Shown: positions 1 through 8,054 of the stretch, one piece after another | Layout of the letters: each line of letters begins with the position of its first letter | How positions within the stretch are numbered: the first letter of the stretch is position 1 | Assembly (NCBI RefSeq): GCF_016863175.1 | Contig: NZ_BOOJ01000053.1 | Location: 1-64,000 of the forward strand | Length of the DNA: 64,000 nucleotides | DNA from: Paraplanobispora siamensis | GTDB lineage: Bacteria > Actinomycetota > Actinomycetes > Streptosporangiales > Streptosporangiaceae | Direction of reading: 5' to 3' | Translations under genes and position numbers: made by a program | Notes under the pieces: generated by a model | The model's database searches: none | Seen by the model: the letters and a program-made list of their open reading frames with translations, nothing else | What the model was told of the DNA's origin: nothing

Positions 1-279
1 CGCGCCGCCGACGCCGCCTGGTGCACGGCGGCCGAAGCAATCGCCGCATCGGCGTTGCTCATCGAACGGACACGCGCCCGCACGGCAGAAACCCGCCGCA
101 GTCACCTCATGCTCGGCAGCTGAGCACCGCCGACCGAGCGCAGCCGATGCTGAGCCAGCGTCTGCCGCGGCGACACCCTCGTCGTCGGCAGCGTCGGCTG
201 CGCACGCACCCGCCGCCGAGGCCACGATCGCCTGGAGCCACAGTCCGCAATCGCGGTCAGGTCTCGGCCGGCAGCGCGG
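1..279. other. left edge, no supportable gene
   Basis: GC-rich sequence before the Tn3 remnant. Open frames on both strands are Arg/Pro-rich low-information translations with no recognisable domain, and the left border is cut by the window. I see no RNA gene, terminator or clear promoter here. Confidence 0.5.
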
Positions 280-585
280 TCAGCGGCTTGCTGCTGAGGC
301 GATCTCAGCCAGCCGCAGCGGCCGGTAGCCGTCGTGGTCGAGCTGGGCGAGCTCACCGTCGATGTCGACGGAGTGGGTGCCGTAGCAGTGCACGTTCTCC
401 TGGTGGGCCGGCCAGAGGTGTACCAGGACCTCGTCGTCGATCTGGCGGCCGGTCCGGCGCAGGGCGGCCACGCCGAGGCCGTGGTACTCGGTGAACCAGC
501 AGACGATCGCGTTGATCGCCAGGGTCAGGCACCACATCTGTTCGGTCTGCTGCTCATGGTGCCGGCGCCGCAGCGCGCCCTCGCC
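280..585 (-). pseudogene. Tn3-family transposase, C-terminal remnant
   Basis: The minus-strand translation from about 585 down to the stop at 280 carries the end of a Tn3-family DDE transposase (Tnp_Tn3). Visible elements are an EQQTEQMWCLTLAINAIVCW stretch, then FTEYHGLGVAALRRTG, then DDEVLVHLWPAHQENVHCYG. This is the usual order of the last 90 or so residues of these roughly 1000-residue enzymes. Upstream codons (765 to about 590) in the same frame do not resemble transposase, so the catalytic core is missing and no start codon can be assigned. No resolvase or 38-bp terminal inverted repeats were recognised nearby. It marks an old insertion at the left end of the window. Confidence 0.75.
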
Positions 586-950
586 GGCGCACCCCCGCGG
601 CCGTCGGCATCTGTCCCGTCGCCGGACGCGGCCGCCTGTCCTACCCGGGCGCCGAACTCCCGCCGTCCCGCCGTGCGCAACACCGCCCGGATCATCTCGG
701 CGTCCGGTCCCGCGCCGTCCATAGCGGGCGACCGCCCGCGCCGTACCCGAACTCCGGCTTGTCACTCATGCTCCACACCGTAAGCGAATCGAGACTTTAG
801 CCGAAGGAGTCAGCATCATCGCAGCTCAGATGCTACTTCGTTGGAAATTTCTTCATTGCTACCGGCACCCCCTCCGGGTGGCGCTGAGGAACTCGCCGAC
901 GAGGAGGGCGCGCCGGAGCCGTTCTGCCGCGCGGCGGCGCCCCCGGCCGC
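586..950. other. intergenic stretch, no recognised gene
   Basis: About 365 bases between the transposase remnant and the MerR gene. Frames are open but give no family resemblance. A patch near 785-870 is noticeably more AT-rich than its surroundings and contains a 6-bp inverted repeat (AGCATC/GATGCT, about 811-833). Nothing else can be supported. Confidence 0.4.
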
Positions 951-1358
951 TCAGGCCGGGACGGACTCCAGGCCGGAGCCGTCGAAGGGCGGATAGCTCT
1001 CGCCGCCCGTCCGCTCGGCCGCGGCGATGTAGCCGGTCAGAGCGTCACGGGACCGGGCGAGCCTGTCCATCCGGTCCTCCAGACGCCGCAGCCGCGACCG
1101 CATCGCGGCCAGCAGCTCGGGACACCCGAGCAGCTCCGGGACCTCTCCGACCGCGCAGGGCAGCAGATACGCGATGTCCTCGGAGGACAGCCCGGCATCG
1201 AGCAGGTGACGGATCTGCCGCACCCGCAGCACGGCCCCCTCGTCGTACTCGCGGTAGCCGTTCGCGCCGCGCTCGGCCTCCAGCAGGCCCTGCGCCTCGT
1301 AGTAGCGCAACTGATGAGGGTTGACGCCCGTCCGGCGACTCAGTTCCCCGATCCGCAT
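951..1358 (-). CDS. MerR-family transcriptional regulator
   Basis: A 135-residue protein with the MerR winged helix at the N-terminus: MRIGELSRRTGVNPHQLRYYEAQGL, then wing residues up to about 70. A leucine-rich dimerisation helix covers residues 75-120 (MRSRLRRLEDRMDRLARS). There is no conserved metal-binding Cys cluster of the MerR/CueR type; the single C-terminal-half Cys pattern (LLPCAVGEVPELLGC) is typical of organic-ligand or general MerR proteins. It is divergent from the imine-reductase-like gene with only 49 bp between the start codons, and a MerR-type promoter lies in that gap, so it very probably controls its neighbour. The effector cannot be told from sequence. Confidence 0.9.
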   Translation of the reverse strand: MRIGELSRRTGVNPHQLRYYEAQGLLEAERGANGYREYDEGAVLRVRQIRHLLDAGLSSEDIAYLLPCAVGEVPELLGCPELLAAMRSRLRRLEDRMDRLARSRDALTGYIAAAERTGGESYPPFDGSGLESVPA

Positions 1359-1369
1359 CGAAACCTCAC

Positions 1370-1400
1370 TTGACCTTCATACCGGTATCAACGTTGACGA
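1370..1400 (+). promoter_or_regulatory. MerR-type promoter with central palindrome
   Basis: TTGACC (1370-1375) is a good -35 element. A 19-base spacer leads to a weak -10 around 1395-1400 (TGACGA). The spacer contains the perfect palindrome ATACCGGTAT (1379-1388). A 19-bp spacer with an operator inside it is the hallmark of MerR-activated promoters. A start about 7 nt beyond the -10 would fall at the ATG at 1408, and no Shine-Dalgarno sequence precedes that ATG, so a leaderless mRNA is likely. Inferred, not measured. Confidence 0.55.
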
Positions 1401-1407
1401 TGCTGCC

Positions 1408-2292
1408 ATGAACCACAGAACCGACACATCCGTGACAGTCATCGGGCTCGGGCTGATGGGCCGGGCGCTCGCGGGCGCGTTCCTGAAGGCCGGGCACCCC
1501 ACGACCGTGTGGAACCGCACACCCGCCAAGGCCGACCGGCTGGTGGCCGAAGGCGCACGGCAGGCGCCGACGGCCGGCGACGCGCTCAGGGCGAGCCCTC
1601 TGACGATCATCTGCCTCACCGACTATCAGGCCGTGCACGAGCTGCTCGGCGCGAGCGAGGCCGCACTGGACGGCACGACGCTGGTCAACCTGACCTCGGG
1701 CACCTCGGCCCAGGCCCGGGAGACCGCCCGATGGGCCGGGAAGCGCGGCGCCCGCTACCTGGACGGCGCCATCATGGCCGTCCCGCCGGCGATCGGGACC
1801 GACGAGGCGGTGATCCTGCACAGCGGGCCGCAGGCGGACTTCGAGGCGCACCGCCCGACGCTCGGCGCGCTGGGCACCGTCACCCATCTCGGCGCGGACC
1901 ACGGACTGGCGTCCCTGTACGACACGGCCGGTCTGGCCATGATGTGGAGCGTCCTGAACGCCTGGCTCCAGGGCACCGCCCTGCTCAGGACGGCCGGCGT
2001 CGACGCCGCGACGTACGCGCCGTTCGCGCAGCAGATCGCCACCGGGGTGGCCGGATGGCTGCCCGGGTACGCCGAGCAGATCGACAGCGGTTCCTTCCCG
2101 GCCGAGGTGTCGGCCCTGGAGACCGACGCGCGGGCGATGGCGCACCTGATCGAGGAGAGCGAGGCTGCGGGCGTCAACGCCGAACTGCCGAGGCTGATCA
2201 AGGCGATGGCCGACCGCTCGATCGCCGCCGGGCACGGCGCGGAGCAGTACCCCGTCCTGATCGAGGAGTTCGGCAGACCTCGCGGCGACTGA
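1408..2292 (+). CDS. imine-reductase-like NAD(P)-dependent oxidoreductase
   Basis: A 294-residue protein of the 6-phosphogluconate/beta-hydroxyacid dehydrogenase superfamily. The Rossmann motif GLGLMG is at 13-18, followed by the NADP-type VWNRTPAKAD (34-43). The segment YLDGAIMAVPPAIG (117-130) is characteristic of imine reductases, and Asp172 (LYD) sits where IREDs carry their Asp/Tyr proton donor. The helical C-terminal domain would form the swapped dimer. Imine reductases reduce cyclic imines with NADPH; the natural substrate is unknown. The ATG at 1408 is chosen over an upstream TTG at 1321 because the fold begins right after it and the divergent MerR promoter lies immediately upstream. 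Confidence 0.85.
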   Translation: MNHRTDTSVTVIGLGLMGRALAGAFLKAGHPTTVWNRTPAKADRLVAEGARQAPTAGDALRASPLTIICLTDYQAVHELLGASEAALDGTTLVNLTSGTSAQARETARWAGKRGARYLDGAIMAVPPAIGTDEAVILHSGPQADFEAHRPTLGALGTVTHLGADHGLASLYDTAGLAMMWSVLNAWLQGTALLRTAGVDAATYAPFAQQIATGVAGWLPGYAEQIDSGSFPAEVSALETDARAMAHLIEESEAAGVNAELPRLIKAMADRSIAAGHGAEQYPVLIEEFGRPRGD

Positions 2293-2438
2293 CCCGCCCG
2301 GACACCACCGGCGGGGCAGGCGCCCGGGCCGGTCGGCGATCCCGACCTGCCGTGCGGTCGCGAAGGGTGGCGAGGCCGTCGGTCACACCTCGGCCCTCGC
2401 CACCCTTCACCGCGTGCGCCCCGGCGCGTCCCGCGCCC

Positions 2439-2903
2439 CTATCCGCCGGCGGCGTCGAGCCGGGCCAGGACCTGGGTGGTCAGCTGCTGCAGGGCCTCGA
2501 CCTGCTCGGGGCCGAGAGCGTCGAAGAACAGGGCCCGGACCGTCTCGACGTGGCCGGGGGCGGCGGTGGTGATCGCCTCGCGGCCGGCCTGGGTGAGGAC
2601 GACGAAGGCGCCCCGGCCGTCGTCGGCGCACTCCTGGCGCTCGACCAGGCCGCGGCGCTGCATCCGGCTCAGGTGGTGCGACAGGCGGCTCTGCTCCCAC
2701 TCCAGCGCGCGCTGCAGTTCGTAAGGGCGAAGTCGCCCGTCGGGCACGTCGGTGAGGTGCACCAGCACGTCATAATCGGCGAGGGACAGGTTGCAGGCCG
2801 CCTGCAGCTGCCGGTTGAGCGCGGCGCCCAGCTGGGCCTGCATGCGCAGGTAGGCCCGCCAGGCACGCTGCTGGTCGTCGTCGAGCCATCGCGGGGTGTC
2901 CAT
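2439..2903 (-). CDS. MarR-family regulator, probable pirin repressor
   Basis: A 154-residue MarR protein with a winged helix at about 40-110: LSLADYDVLVHLT, RPYELQRALEWEQSRLSHHLSRMQRRGLV and wing ECADDGRGAFVVLT. N- and C-terminal helices provide the dimer interface. MarR dimers usually repress and leave DNA on binding phenolics or after oxidation. The gene is divergent from pirin across an intergenic stretch holding three related 12-bp palindromes, one of them 22 bp in front of its own start codon. Control of both itself and pirin is likely. The pairing of a MarR gene with pirin is recurrent in actinobacteria. Confidence 0.9.
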   Translation of the reverse strand: MDTPRWLDDDQQRAWRAYLRMQAQLGAALNRQLQAACNLSLADYDVLVHLTDVPDGRLRPYELQRALEWEQSRLSHHLSRMQRRGLVERQECADDGRGAFVVLTQAGREAITTAAPGHVETVRALFFDALGPEQVEALQQLTTQVLARLDAAGG

Positions 2904-2925
2904 GCGTCCATCGTACCCGACATAA

Positions 2926-2995
2926 ATGACACGTCATCGACTTGACGGAATAGATGATGTGTCATGTAGGTTGAGACCGATGCATGACACATCAT
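2926..2995. promoter_or_regulatory. triple operator and promoter between MarR gene and pirin
   Basis: Three related 12-mers: ATGACACGTCAT (2926-2937), ATGATGTGTCAT (2954-2965) and ATGACACATCAT (2984-2995). The third is the exact reverse complement of the second. Starts are 28 and 30 bp apart, nearly three helical turns. A pirin promoter fits TTGACG (2942-2947) with a -10 at TAGGTT (2967-2972) or one step upstream, which places the middle operator inside the spacer. This is what a cooperatively bound MarR repressor site should look like. Confidence 0.7.
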
Positions 2996-3025
2996 CTTCT
3001 TCTCGGATCTCCTCGGAGGGCTGAC

Positions 3026-3799
3026 ATGACCGCCACCACCGGCCTCCACCTGACCCCGCAGATCGACGTCCGCCGCGCGAACGAGCGCTTCACCACCGAG
3101 ATCGGCTGGCTGGACTCCAAGCACTCCTTCTCCTTCGGCCACCACTACGACGCGGCCAACACCCACCACGGCCTGCTGCTGGTCAACAACGACGACGTCG
3201 TCCGGCCCGGCTTCGGCTTCGACACCCACCCGCACCGGGACATGGAGATCGTCACCTGGGTGCTGCAGGGCTCCCTGGTCCACCAGGACTCCGAGGGCCA
3301 CAACGGTGTCATCTACCCGGGCCTGGCCCAGCGTATGAGCGCCGGCACCGGCATCCTGCACTCCGAGAAGAACGACTCCTGGCGTCTGCAGGGCGACGTC
3401 CACGACGAGCCGGTGCACTTCGTGCAGATGTGGGTGCTGCCCGACGAGGCCGGCATCACGCCGGGCTACGAGCAGCTGGAGATCGACGCCGAGCTGCTCG
3501 GCGGCGGCCTGGTGCCGGTGGCCTCCGGCATGGCCGAGCACGACGGGGCCGCGGCCATCCGCATCAAGAACCGCTACGCCGCGCTGTACGCCGCCCGCCT
3601 GCAGCCCGGCCAGAGCGTCGAGCTGCCCGAGGCCCCGTTCCTGCACCTGTTCGTGCCGCGCGGCGAGGTCGCACTGGAGGGCGCCGGCGCGCTGGGCACC
3701 GGGGACGCCGTACGGTTCACCGCCACCGGCGGCCAGAAGGTCACCGCGACCGGACCGGCCGAGATCCTGGTGTGGGAGATGCACGCCACCGCCGCCTGA
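3026..3799 (+). CDS. pirin family protein
   Basis: A 257-residue bicupin of the pirin family. The metal-binding residues are all present: His68 and His70 in DTHPHRDMEI, His112 and Glu114 in GILHSEKN. The N-terminal cupin is the conserved one and the C-terminal cupin (about 150-255) is divergent, as usual. Pirins bind Fe and act either as redox-sensing cofactors of other proteins or as quercetin 2,3-dioxygenases; sequence does not separate these. In Streptomyces a pirin has been linked to redox control of central metabolism. The start at 3026 is supported by GGAGG at 3015-3019; an upstream ATG at 2984 lies inside the operator and is rejected. Confidence 0.92.
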   Translation: MTATTGLHLTPQIDVRRANERFTTEIGWLDSKHSFSFGHHYDAANTHHGLLLVNNDDVVRPGFGFDTHPHRDMEIVTWVLQGSLVHQDSEGHNGVIYPGLAQRMSAGTGILHSEKNDSWRLQGDVHDEPVHFVQMWVLPDEAGITPGYEQLEIDAELLGGGLVPVASGMAEHDGAAAIRIKNRYAALYAARLQPGQSVELPEAPFLHLFVPRGEVALEGAGALGTGDAVRFTATGGQKVTATGPAEILVWEMHATAA

Positions 3800-3806
3800 G
3801 GCCTGA

Positions 3807-3832
3807 GCCCCGTCCGCGACAGCGGACGGGGC
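3807..3832 (+). terminator. hairpin terminator after pirin
   Basis: A perfect 11-bp GC stem (GCCCCGTCCGC / GCGGACGGGGC) with loop GACA, eight bases after the pirin stop codon. There is no U tract, as is common in actinobacteria. It may end or attenuate transcription before the nitroreductase gene. Confidence 0.7.
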
Positions 3833-3880
3833 GGCTCCCGCAGAACCACCCGCACGACCATCATCGAGGACACCCGAACC

Positions 3881-4489
3881 ATGAGCCTGGAAACGTACAA
3901 GACCGCCACGACCTCGGTGCCGGTGCACCCGCTGCTGGCCGGGCGATGGAGCCCGCGTGGCTTCGACGCCGCCCACGCCGTCGGCGACGGGCAGCTGCGC
4001 GCGCTGCTGGAGGCCGCCCGCTGGGCGCCGTCGGCCAACAACAGCCAGCCCTGGCGTTTCCTGGTCGCACGCCGCGGCGAGGAGGCCTTCGCCCGGCTGC
4101 TGGACGTCCTCAACCCGGGCAACCGGACCTGGGCGGAGACGGCCGGCGCGCTGGTGCTGGTGGCCGCCGAGACCGCCGACGAGACCGGCCGGGCACGCCC
4201 GTGGGCGCTGTACGACACCGGCCAGGCCGTCGCGGCCCTGGCCGTGCAGGCCCAGGCCGAGGGCCTGTCCGTCCACCAGATGGGCGGCTTCGACGCGGCG
4301 GCAGCCCGGGAGGGCTTCGGCCTCGGCGACGGCCTCACCCCGGTCGTCGTGGTCGCCGTCGGACGGCTGGACACCGCCGCCGAGCTCCCCGAGCCACTGG
4401 CCGCCCGCGAGCGCGCCCCGCGCACCCGCCACCCGCTCGACACCCTGCTGCTGCCCGCCGCACCCGGCCCCGAGCAGCGGGCCGCCTGA
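3881..4489 (+). CDS. FMN-dependent nitroreductase family protein
   Basis: A 202-residue nitroreductase-fold protein. FMN-binding features are RWSPRGFD near residue 22, the WAPSANNSQPW segment at 48-58 and LYDTGQAVAALAVQA around 107-121. Members transfer hydride from NAD(P)H to nitroaromatics, quinones or flavins, and the length matches the short NfsA/NfsB-like type. It follows pirin in the same direction after a hairpin, so co-transcription is possible but probably partial. It is not close to the Acg-type nitroreductases found later in the window. Confidence 0.88.
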   Translation: MSLETYKTATTSVPVHPLLAGRWSPRGFDAAHAVGDGQLRALLEAARWAPSANNSQPWRFLVARRGEEAFARLLDVLNPGNRTWAETAGALVLVAAETADETGRARPWALYDTGQAVAALAVQAQAEGLSVHQMGGFDAAAAREGFGLGDGLTPVVVVAVGRLDTAAELPEPLAARERAPRTRHPLDTLLLPAAPGPEQRAA

Positions 4490-4632
4490 GACCGGCGCGA
4501 CGGTCAGGCCCGTCGGCCGTACGGCGCAGCCAGAGTAGGCGGCACCCAGCTCACCGCGGACACGCCCCAAGGGTGGGTCCATCGACCGGCACGCAGCGCC
4601 GTACCCGTTCTCGAACTTCAGGGTTTGCCCAT

Positions 4633-5352
4633 CTAGCCGGGCACGCGGGGATGTCCCGCCATCGCCTGCCGGAGGTGGGCCGCGGTGTGGCGGTCGGCGG
4701 AGGCGACGCACAGCCGCAGGTGGTCCCGCTCGGGGCCGGTGATGTCACGCCAGCGGCCGCCGGGGGCCCACATGAGGGCGGCGATCACCAGGTGGGCGTG
4801 CAGGCACGGTTGCGGTGGCATGCCCGCCGGGCGGGGCGCGGTCAGGTGCCAGGTGATCCACCCCAGCAGGCCTGCGGACCGGGACCCGCCGGTGATCCGC
4901 TGTTCGAGATGGGCGGCGCCAGCGGTCACGGCGGCGGCGAACCGGTCGGCGATGTCGGCCGCGCGGGGGCTGTGCGCGTAGAGGGCGTTGACGTCTGCGG
5001 GCGCGGCCAGGGTGAGGTCGAATCCGCGGTTGCGGGTGCGATCGCAGGCCTCCACCAGCATCTGCCCGGTGCCCGGGTGGCGGCCGGCCATGAACGCCGC
5101 GGCCGGCACGTGCTGGTCCGGGGTCAGCGGGGCGCCGGGGGTGATGGCGAAGCACGCCAGGGCCGAGCCGAACCAGACCGGGTCCCGGGCCCCCGGCAGG
5201 TCGCGGAGGACCTCCCGGCGGTCCCACACCGGGGCGGCGTCGATCGGCTGCGGCGGGCCGTCGATGGAGCGGCGGCGATCGCACATGGCGCCGCCGCGCA
5301 GCCGGTAACGCACTTGCACGGCCGAGGGGCCGAGTTCGGTGATCCAGGCCAT
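4633..5352 (-). CDS. stand-alone TrwC/MobF relaxase-like domain protein
   Basis: A 239-residue protein resembling only the N-terminal relaxase domain of MobF/TrwC conjugative relaxases, which are normally 900-1500 residues with a helicase part. The conserved GFDLTLAAPADV stretch is at 110-121. The candidate metal-binding histidines are His169 (TWHL), His185 and His187 (CLHAHLVIA), followed by GRWRDITG. The N-terminal catalytic Tyr pair is not convincing; a single Tyr occurs near residue 16. The helicase is absent and the stop is clean, so this is either a domesticated or decayed mobilisation protein, or a distinct short family. A sigma70-like promoter lies upstream at 5432-5460. The start at 5352 is the first Met of the conserved segment, with a GGAG about 11 bases upstream. 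Confidence 0.7.
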   Translation of the reverse strand: MAWITELGPSAVQVRYRLRGGAMCDRRRSIDGPPQPIDAAPVWDRREVLRDLPGARDPVWFGSALACFAITPGAPLTPDQHVPAAAFMAGRHPGTGQMLVEACDRTRNRGFDLTLAAPADVNALYAHSPRAADIADRFAAAVTAGAAHLEQRITGGSRSAGLLGWITWHLTAPRPAGMPPQPCLHAHLVIAALMWAPGGRWRDITGPERDHLRLCVASADRHTAAHLRQAMAGHPRVPG

Positions 5353-5431
5353 GAGGTCCCGCTCCGGATGACAGGGGAAGGGGCACGTCCGGTGCCGACC
5401 GCGGATGATCGCGGGGCGGCACGCCTCCCGG

Positions 5432-5460
5432 ACTTTACAAGCAATCTTTCTATCCATCAA
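5432..5460 (-). promoter_or_regulatory. sigma70-type promoter for the relaxase-like gene
   Basis: On the minus strand TTGATG (5460-5455), a 17-base spacer and TAAAGT (5437-5432). This is an unusually AT-rich patch for this genome, 80 bp upstream of the start codon. Confidence 0.55.
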
Positions 5461-5607
5461 CGCTCTTGTCAGGAAGCTGTCACCGGCGGCGACCCGTCCC
5501 CGGCGGGTCCAGAGCCCATCGGCCCGTCCGCGTGAGGACCTCGGACCCTGTGCCCGCCGACCGGGCGGAGGTGCGATGGAGACCGGCCGGACATCGAGGA
5601 GGACACG

Positions 5608-6288
5608 ATGGGCATGACAGTGAGGACACTCGCCGGGACCGGCCTGCTGGGCGCCGGCCTGGCCGCGCTGGCCTATCCGCTGCTGTTGCGCAGATGGTGC
5701 CTGACCTGGGGGGCCACCGAGGAGGAGGCGGCCCGCGCGCTGCCCGGGGACGACCTGCTGCCGGACGCCGACCTGGTCGCCACCCGCGCCGTCGGCGTGG
5801 ACGCGCCGCCCTCGGCGATCTGGCCGTGGCTGGTGCAGATGGGCAGCGGCCGCGGCGGCGCCTACACCTACGACTGGATCGAGAACCTCTTCGGCCTGGA
5901 CATGCACAGCGCCGACGAGATCCTGCCGCAGTTCCAGGACCTCAAGGTCGGTGACGCGCTTCCCATGGGCGGGTCGGGCCCGACCATGATCGCGGAGATC
6001 GTGGAACCCGAGCGGGTGCTGACCTTCCGTTCCGGCGAGGGCGACTGGGTCTGGACGTTCGTCCTGGTGCCGGAGGGGGACACGACCCGGCTCATCAGCC
6101 GCAACCGCATCTCCGCCTCGGGCGCCACCCCGTTCGACCGGCTGGTCAACCTCCTGATCATGGAGCCGGGCAGTCTCGTCATGGAGCGCAAGATGCTGCT
6201 CGGCATCAAGTCCCGGGCCGAACGCCGCTCCCACGCCGTCGAGCGGCCCCGGCGGATCCCCGCCGGCGAACCCGCCGAGAAGAACTGA
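5608..6288 (+). CDS. SRPBCC-fold protein with N-terminal membrane segment
   Basis: A 226-residue protein with a hydrophobic segment at about 8-27 (LAGTGLLGAGLAALAYPLLL). It is followed by an SRPBCC/START-like fold: VGVDAPPSAIWPWLVQMG (61-78), GAYTYDWIENLFGLDM (82-97), then MIAEIVEPERVLTFRSGEG and DWVWTFVLVPEGDTTRLISRNR. Proteins with this architecture are common and uncharacterised in actinobacteria; the fold binds hydrophobic ligands. The start is supported by GGAGG six bases upstream. It runs codirectionally with the DUF4389 gene 110 bp downstream and may share its mRNA. Confidence 0.75.
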   Translation: MGMTVRTLAGTGLLGAGLAALAYPLLLRRWCLTWGATEEEAARALPGDDLLPDADLVATRAVGVDAPPSAIWPWLVQMGSGRGGAYTYDWIENLFGLDMHSADEILPQFQDLKVGDALPMGGSGPTMIAEIVEPERVLTFRSGEGDWVWTFVLVPEGDTTRLISRNRISASGATPFDRLVNLLIMEPGSLVMERKMLLGIKSRAERRSHAVERPRRIPAGEPAEKN

Positions 6289-6398
6289 GGTGATCGACCG
6301 CACCGGGCCCGTCCGGTGGGGCGGGCCCCGATCGGAACCTCCCGGCGATGCGGCGGCCCGGCAGGACCGTCCGCATCCGATCGAGAAGAGATCAGATC

Positions 6399-8000
6399 AT
6401 GGACGCCTATCCCGTACGCGTGCAGGCCCGTCTCGACGAGCCGCTCAACCGGGGGTTGTGGCTGGTCAAGTGGTTGCTGGCCATCCCCCACTACCTCATC
6501 CTGGGACTGTTGTGGGTCGCCTTCGCCGTTCTGACGGTGATCGCCTTCTTCGCCATCCTGTTCACCGGCCGCTATCCGCGGTCGATCTTCGAATTCAACG
6601 TCGGGGTGATGCGCTGGACCTGGCGCGTGACCTACTACACCTACGGCGCCCTGGGCACCGACCGCTACCCGCCCTTCACCCTCGGCCCGGCCCCGGACTA
6701 TCCGGCCACGCTGGAGGTCGACTATCCGGCACGGCTCTCCCGCGGCCTGGTCCTGGTGAAATGGTGGTTGCTGGCCATTCCCCACTATCTCGTCGTCGCG
6801 CTGTTCACCAGCGGCAGCGCCGTCACCTGGCGCAGCGACCTGCCCGACAACACCGGCGGCGTCCTGTACGCCCTGGACTGGGGCGGTCTCATCGGCCTGC
6901 TGGTCCTCATCGCCGCCCTCATCCTGCTGTTCACCGGCCGCTATCCACGCGGCGTGTTCGACTTCGTCCTCGGCATGAACCGCTGGGCGCTGCGCGTGGC
7001 CGCCTACGCCATGCTGATGACCGACGTCTACCCGCCCTTCCGCCTCGACGCCGGTGAGCGCGAGCCCGCCGCCCGGCCGCACCCTGCCTCGCAGGCCGGC
7101 ACCCCGCCCGGGCACGTGACGTTCGGGGACGGGGCGCCCGGAGAGGGCGTGTACGCGGGCGCCGGACCCCTCACCGCTCCCCCGGCGGGCGCCGGACCCC
7201 TCACCGCTCCGCCGACAGGTGCAGGGCCCGTGACCGCTCCCCCTGCAGGGCAGTACCGCTCCTGGCCGGGCGGCGCGATCGCCGCGGTCGTGATCGGCTC
7301 CCTGCTGGCCCTCGGCGGGCTCGGCACCGCCGCGGCGGGCGTCGCCACGGCCTGGTTCAACACCCAGCACGACTCCGGCGGGTTCATCTCCACCGCCACC
7401 GAGCGGATGAGCACCTCCGCCTACGCGCTCACCGCGGAGGACGTGGAGGTCGCCGGTCAGGGCGTCGTGTTCCTGCGCGGCGCCGTCGGCCGGATGCGCA
7501 TCCAGGCCACCGGGACGGACGAGCCGCTGTTCATTGGGATCGCCCCGTACCGCGACGTCACCGCCTACCTGGACGGTGTGGCCTACGACGAGGTGACGCA
7601 CCTGGCCTTCTCCTCCGTACCGCGCGACGACGTCGGCTACACCCGCCACGAGGGTGCGGCGCCCGCGTCCGCCCCGGGCACGCAGTCGTTCTGGACCGCG
7701 CAGGTCAGCGGGACCGGACAGCAGACGCTCATCTGGGACATCCAGCCGGGCGACTGGGCGATCGTCCTCATGAACGCCGACGCCTCCGCGCCGGTGTCGG
7801 CCGACGTCCGCGTGGGGGCCACGCTCCCCTGGCTGGACGACCTGGTCACGCTGCTGTTCGTCACCACGGCGGTCCTGGTCGCGGCCGGCGCCGGGCTGAT
7901 CGCCCTGGGCGTCCGCCTGGCCGCCGTACCGCCTCCACCGCCTCCGCCGGCTCCCGTCCCCGCCCCGCCGGTCCCCACCGGATCGGGAAGCAGATCATGA
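6399..8000 (+). CDS. DUF4389 domain membrane protein
   Basis: A 533-residue membrane protein with two DUF4389-like halves. Each has the repeat NRGLWLVKWLLAIPHYLI / SRGLVLVKWWLLAIPHYLV, two hydrophobic helices, and FTGRYPR(S/G)(I/V)F followed by R(W/A)xWRV and TDxYPPF. A Pro/Gly-rich linker at about 250-282 holds three 10-residue repeats of the type AGAGPLTAPP, encoded by a 30-bp tandem repeat at 7155-7244. A further helix, a roughly 170-residue extracytoplasmic domain, a last helix and a Pro-rich tail follow. Function is unknown. The ATG at 6399 precedes the first DUF4389 motif (MDAYPVRVQARLDEP). Confidence 0.8.
   Translation: MDAYPVRVQARLDEPLNRGLWLVKWLLAIPHYLILGLLWVAFAVLTVIAFFAILFTGRYPRSIFEFNVGVMRWTWRVTYYTYGALGTDRYPPFTLGPAPDYPATLEVDYPARLSRGLVLVKWWLLAIPHYLVVALFTSGSAVTWRSDLPDNTGGVLYALDWGGLIGLLVLIAALILLFTGRYPRGVFDFVLGMNRWALRVAAYAMLMTDVYPPFRLDAGEREPAARPHPASQAGTPPGHVTFGDGAPGEGVYAGAGPLTAPPAGAGPLTAPPTGAGPVTAPPAGQYRSWPGGAIAAVVIGSLLALGGLGTAAAGVATAWFNTQHDSGGFISTATERMSTSAYALTAEDVEVAGQGVVFLRGAVGRMRIQATGTDEPLFIGIAPYRDVTAYLDGVAYDEVTHLAFSSVPRDDVGYTRHEGAAPASAPGTQSFWTAQVSGTGQQTLIWDIQPGDWAIVLMNADASAPVSADVRVGATLPWLDDLVTLLFVTTAVLVAAGAGLIALGVRLAAVPPPPPPPAPVPAPPVPTGSGSRS
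7155..7244 (+). repeat. 30-bp tandem repeat inside the DUF4389 gene
   Basis: Three consecutive 30-base units (starts 7155, 7185, 7215). The first two are almost identical and the third is diverged. They encode the Pro/Ala/Gly linker repeats of the DUF4389 protein and keep frame, so copy number could vary without breaking the gene. Confidence 0.85.
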
Positions 8001-8054
8001 CGGAGGCCGTACCGGCGCGGGCAGCCGAGGCGCCCGCGCCGGTACGGCTTTCGA

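Noticed and set aside
5353-6303. In-frame upstream extension of the relaxase-like gene
   Set aside because: The extension runs antisense through the SRPBCC gene and past a good promoter; the conserved part starts at the Met at 5352.
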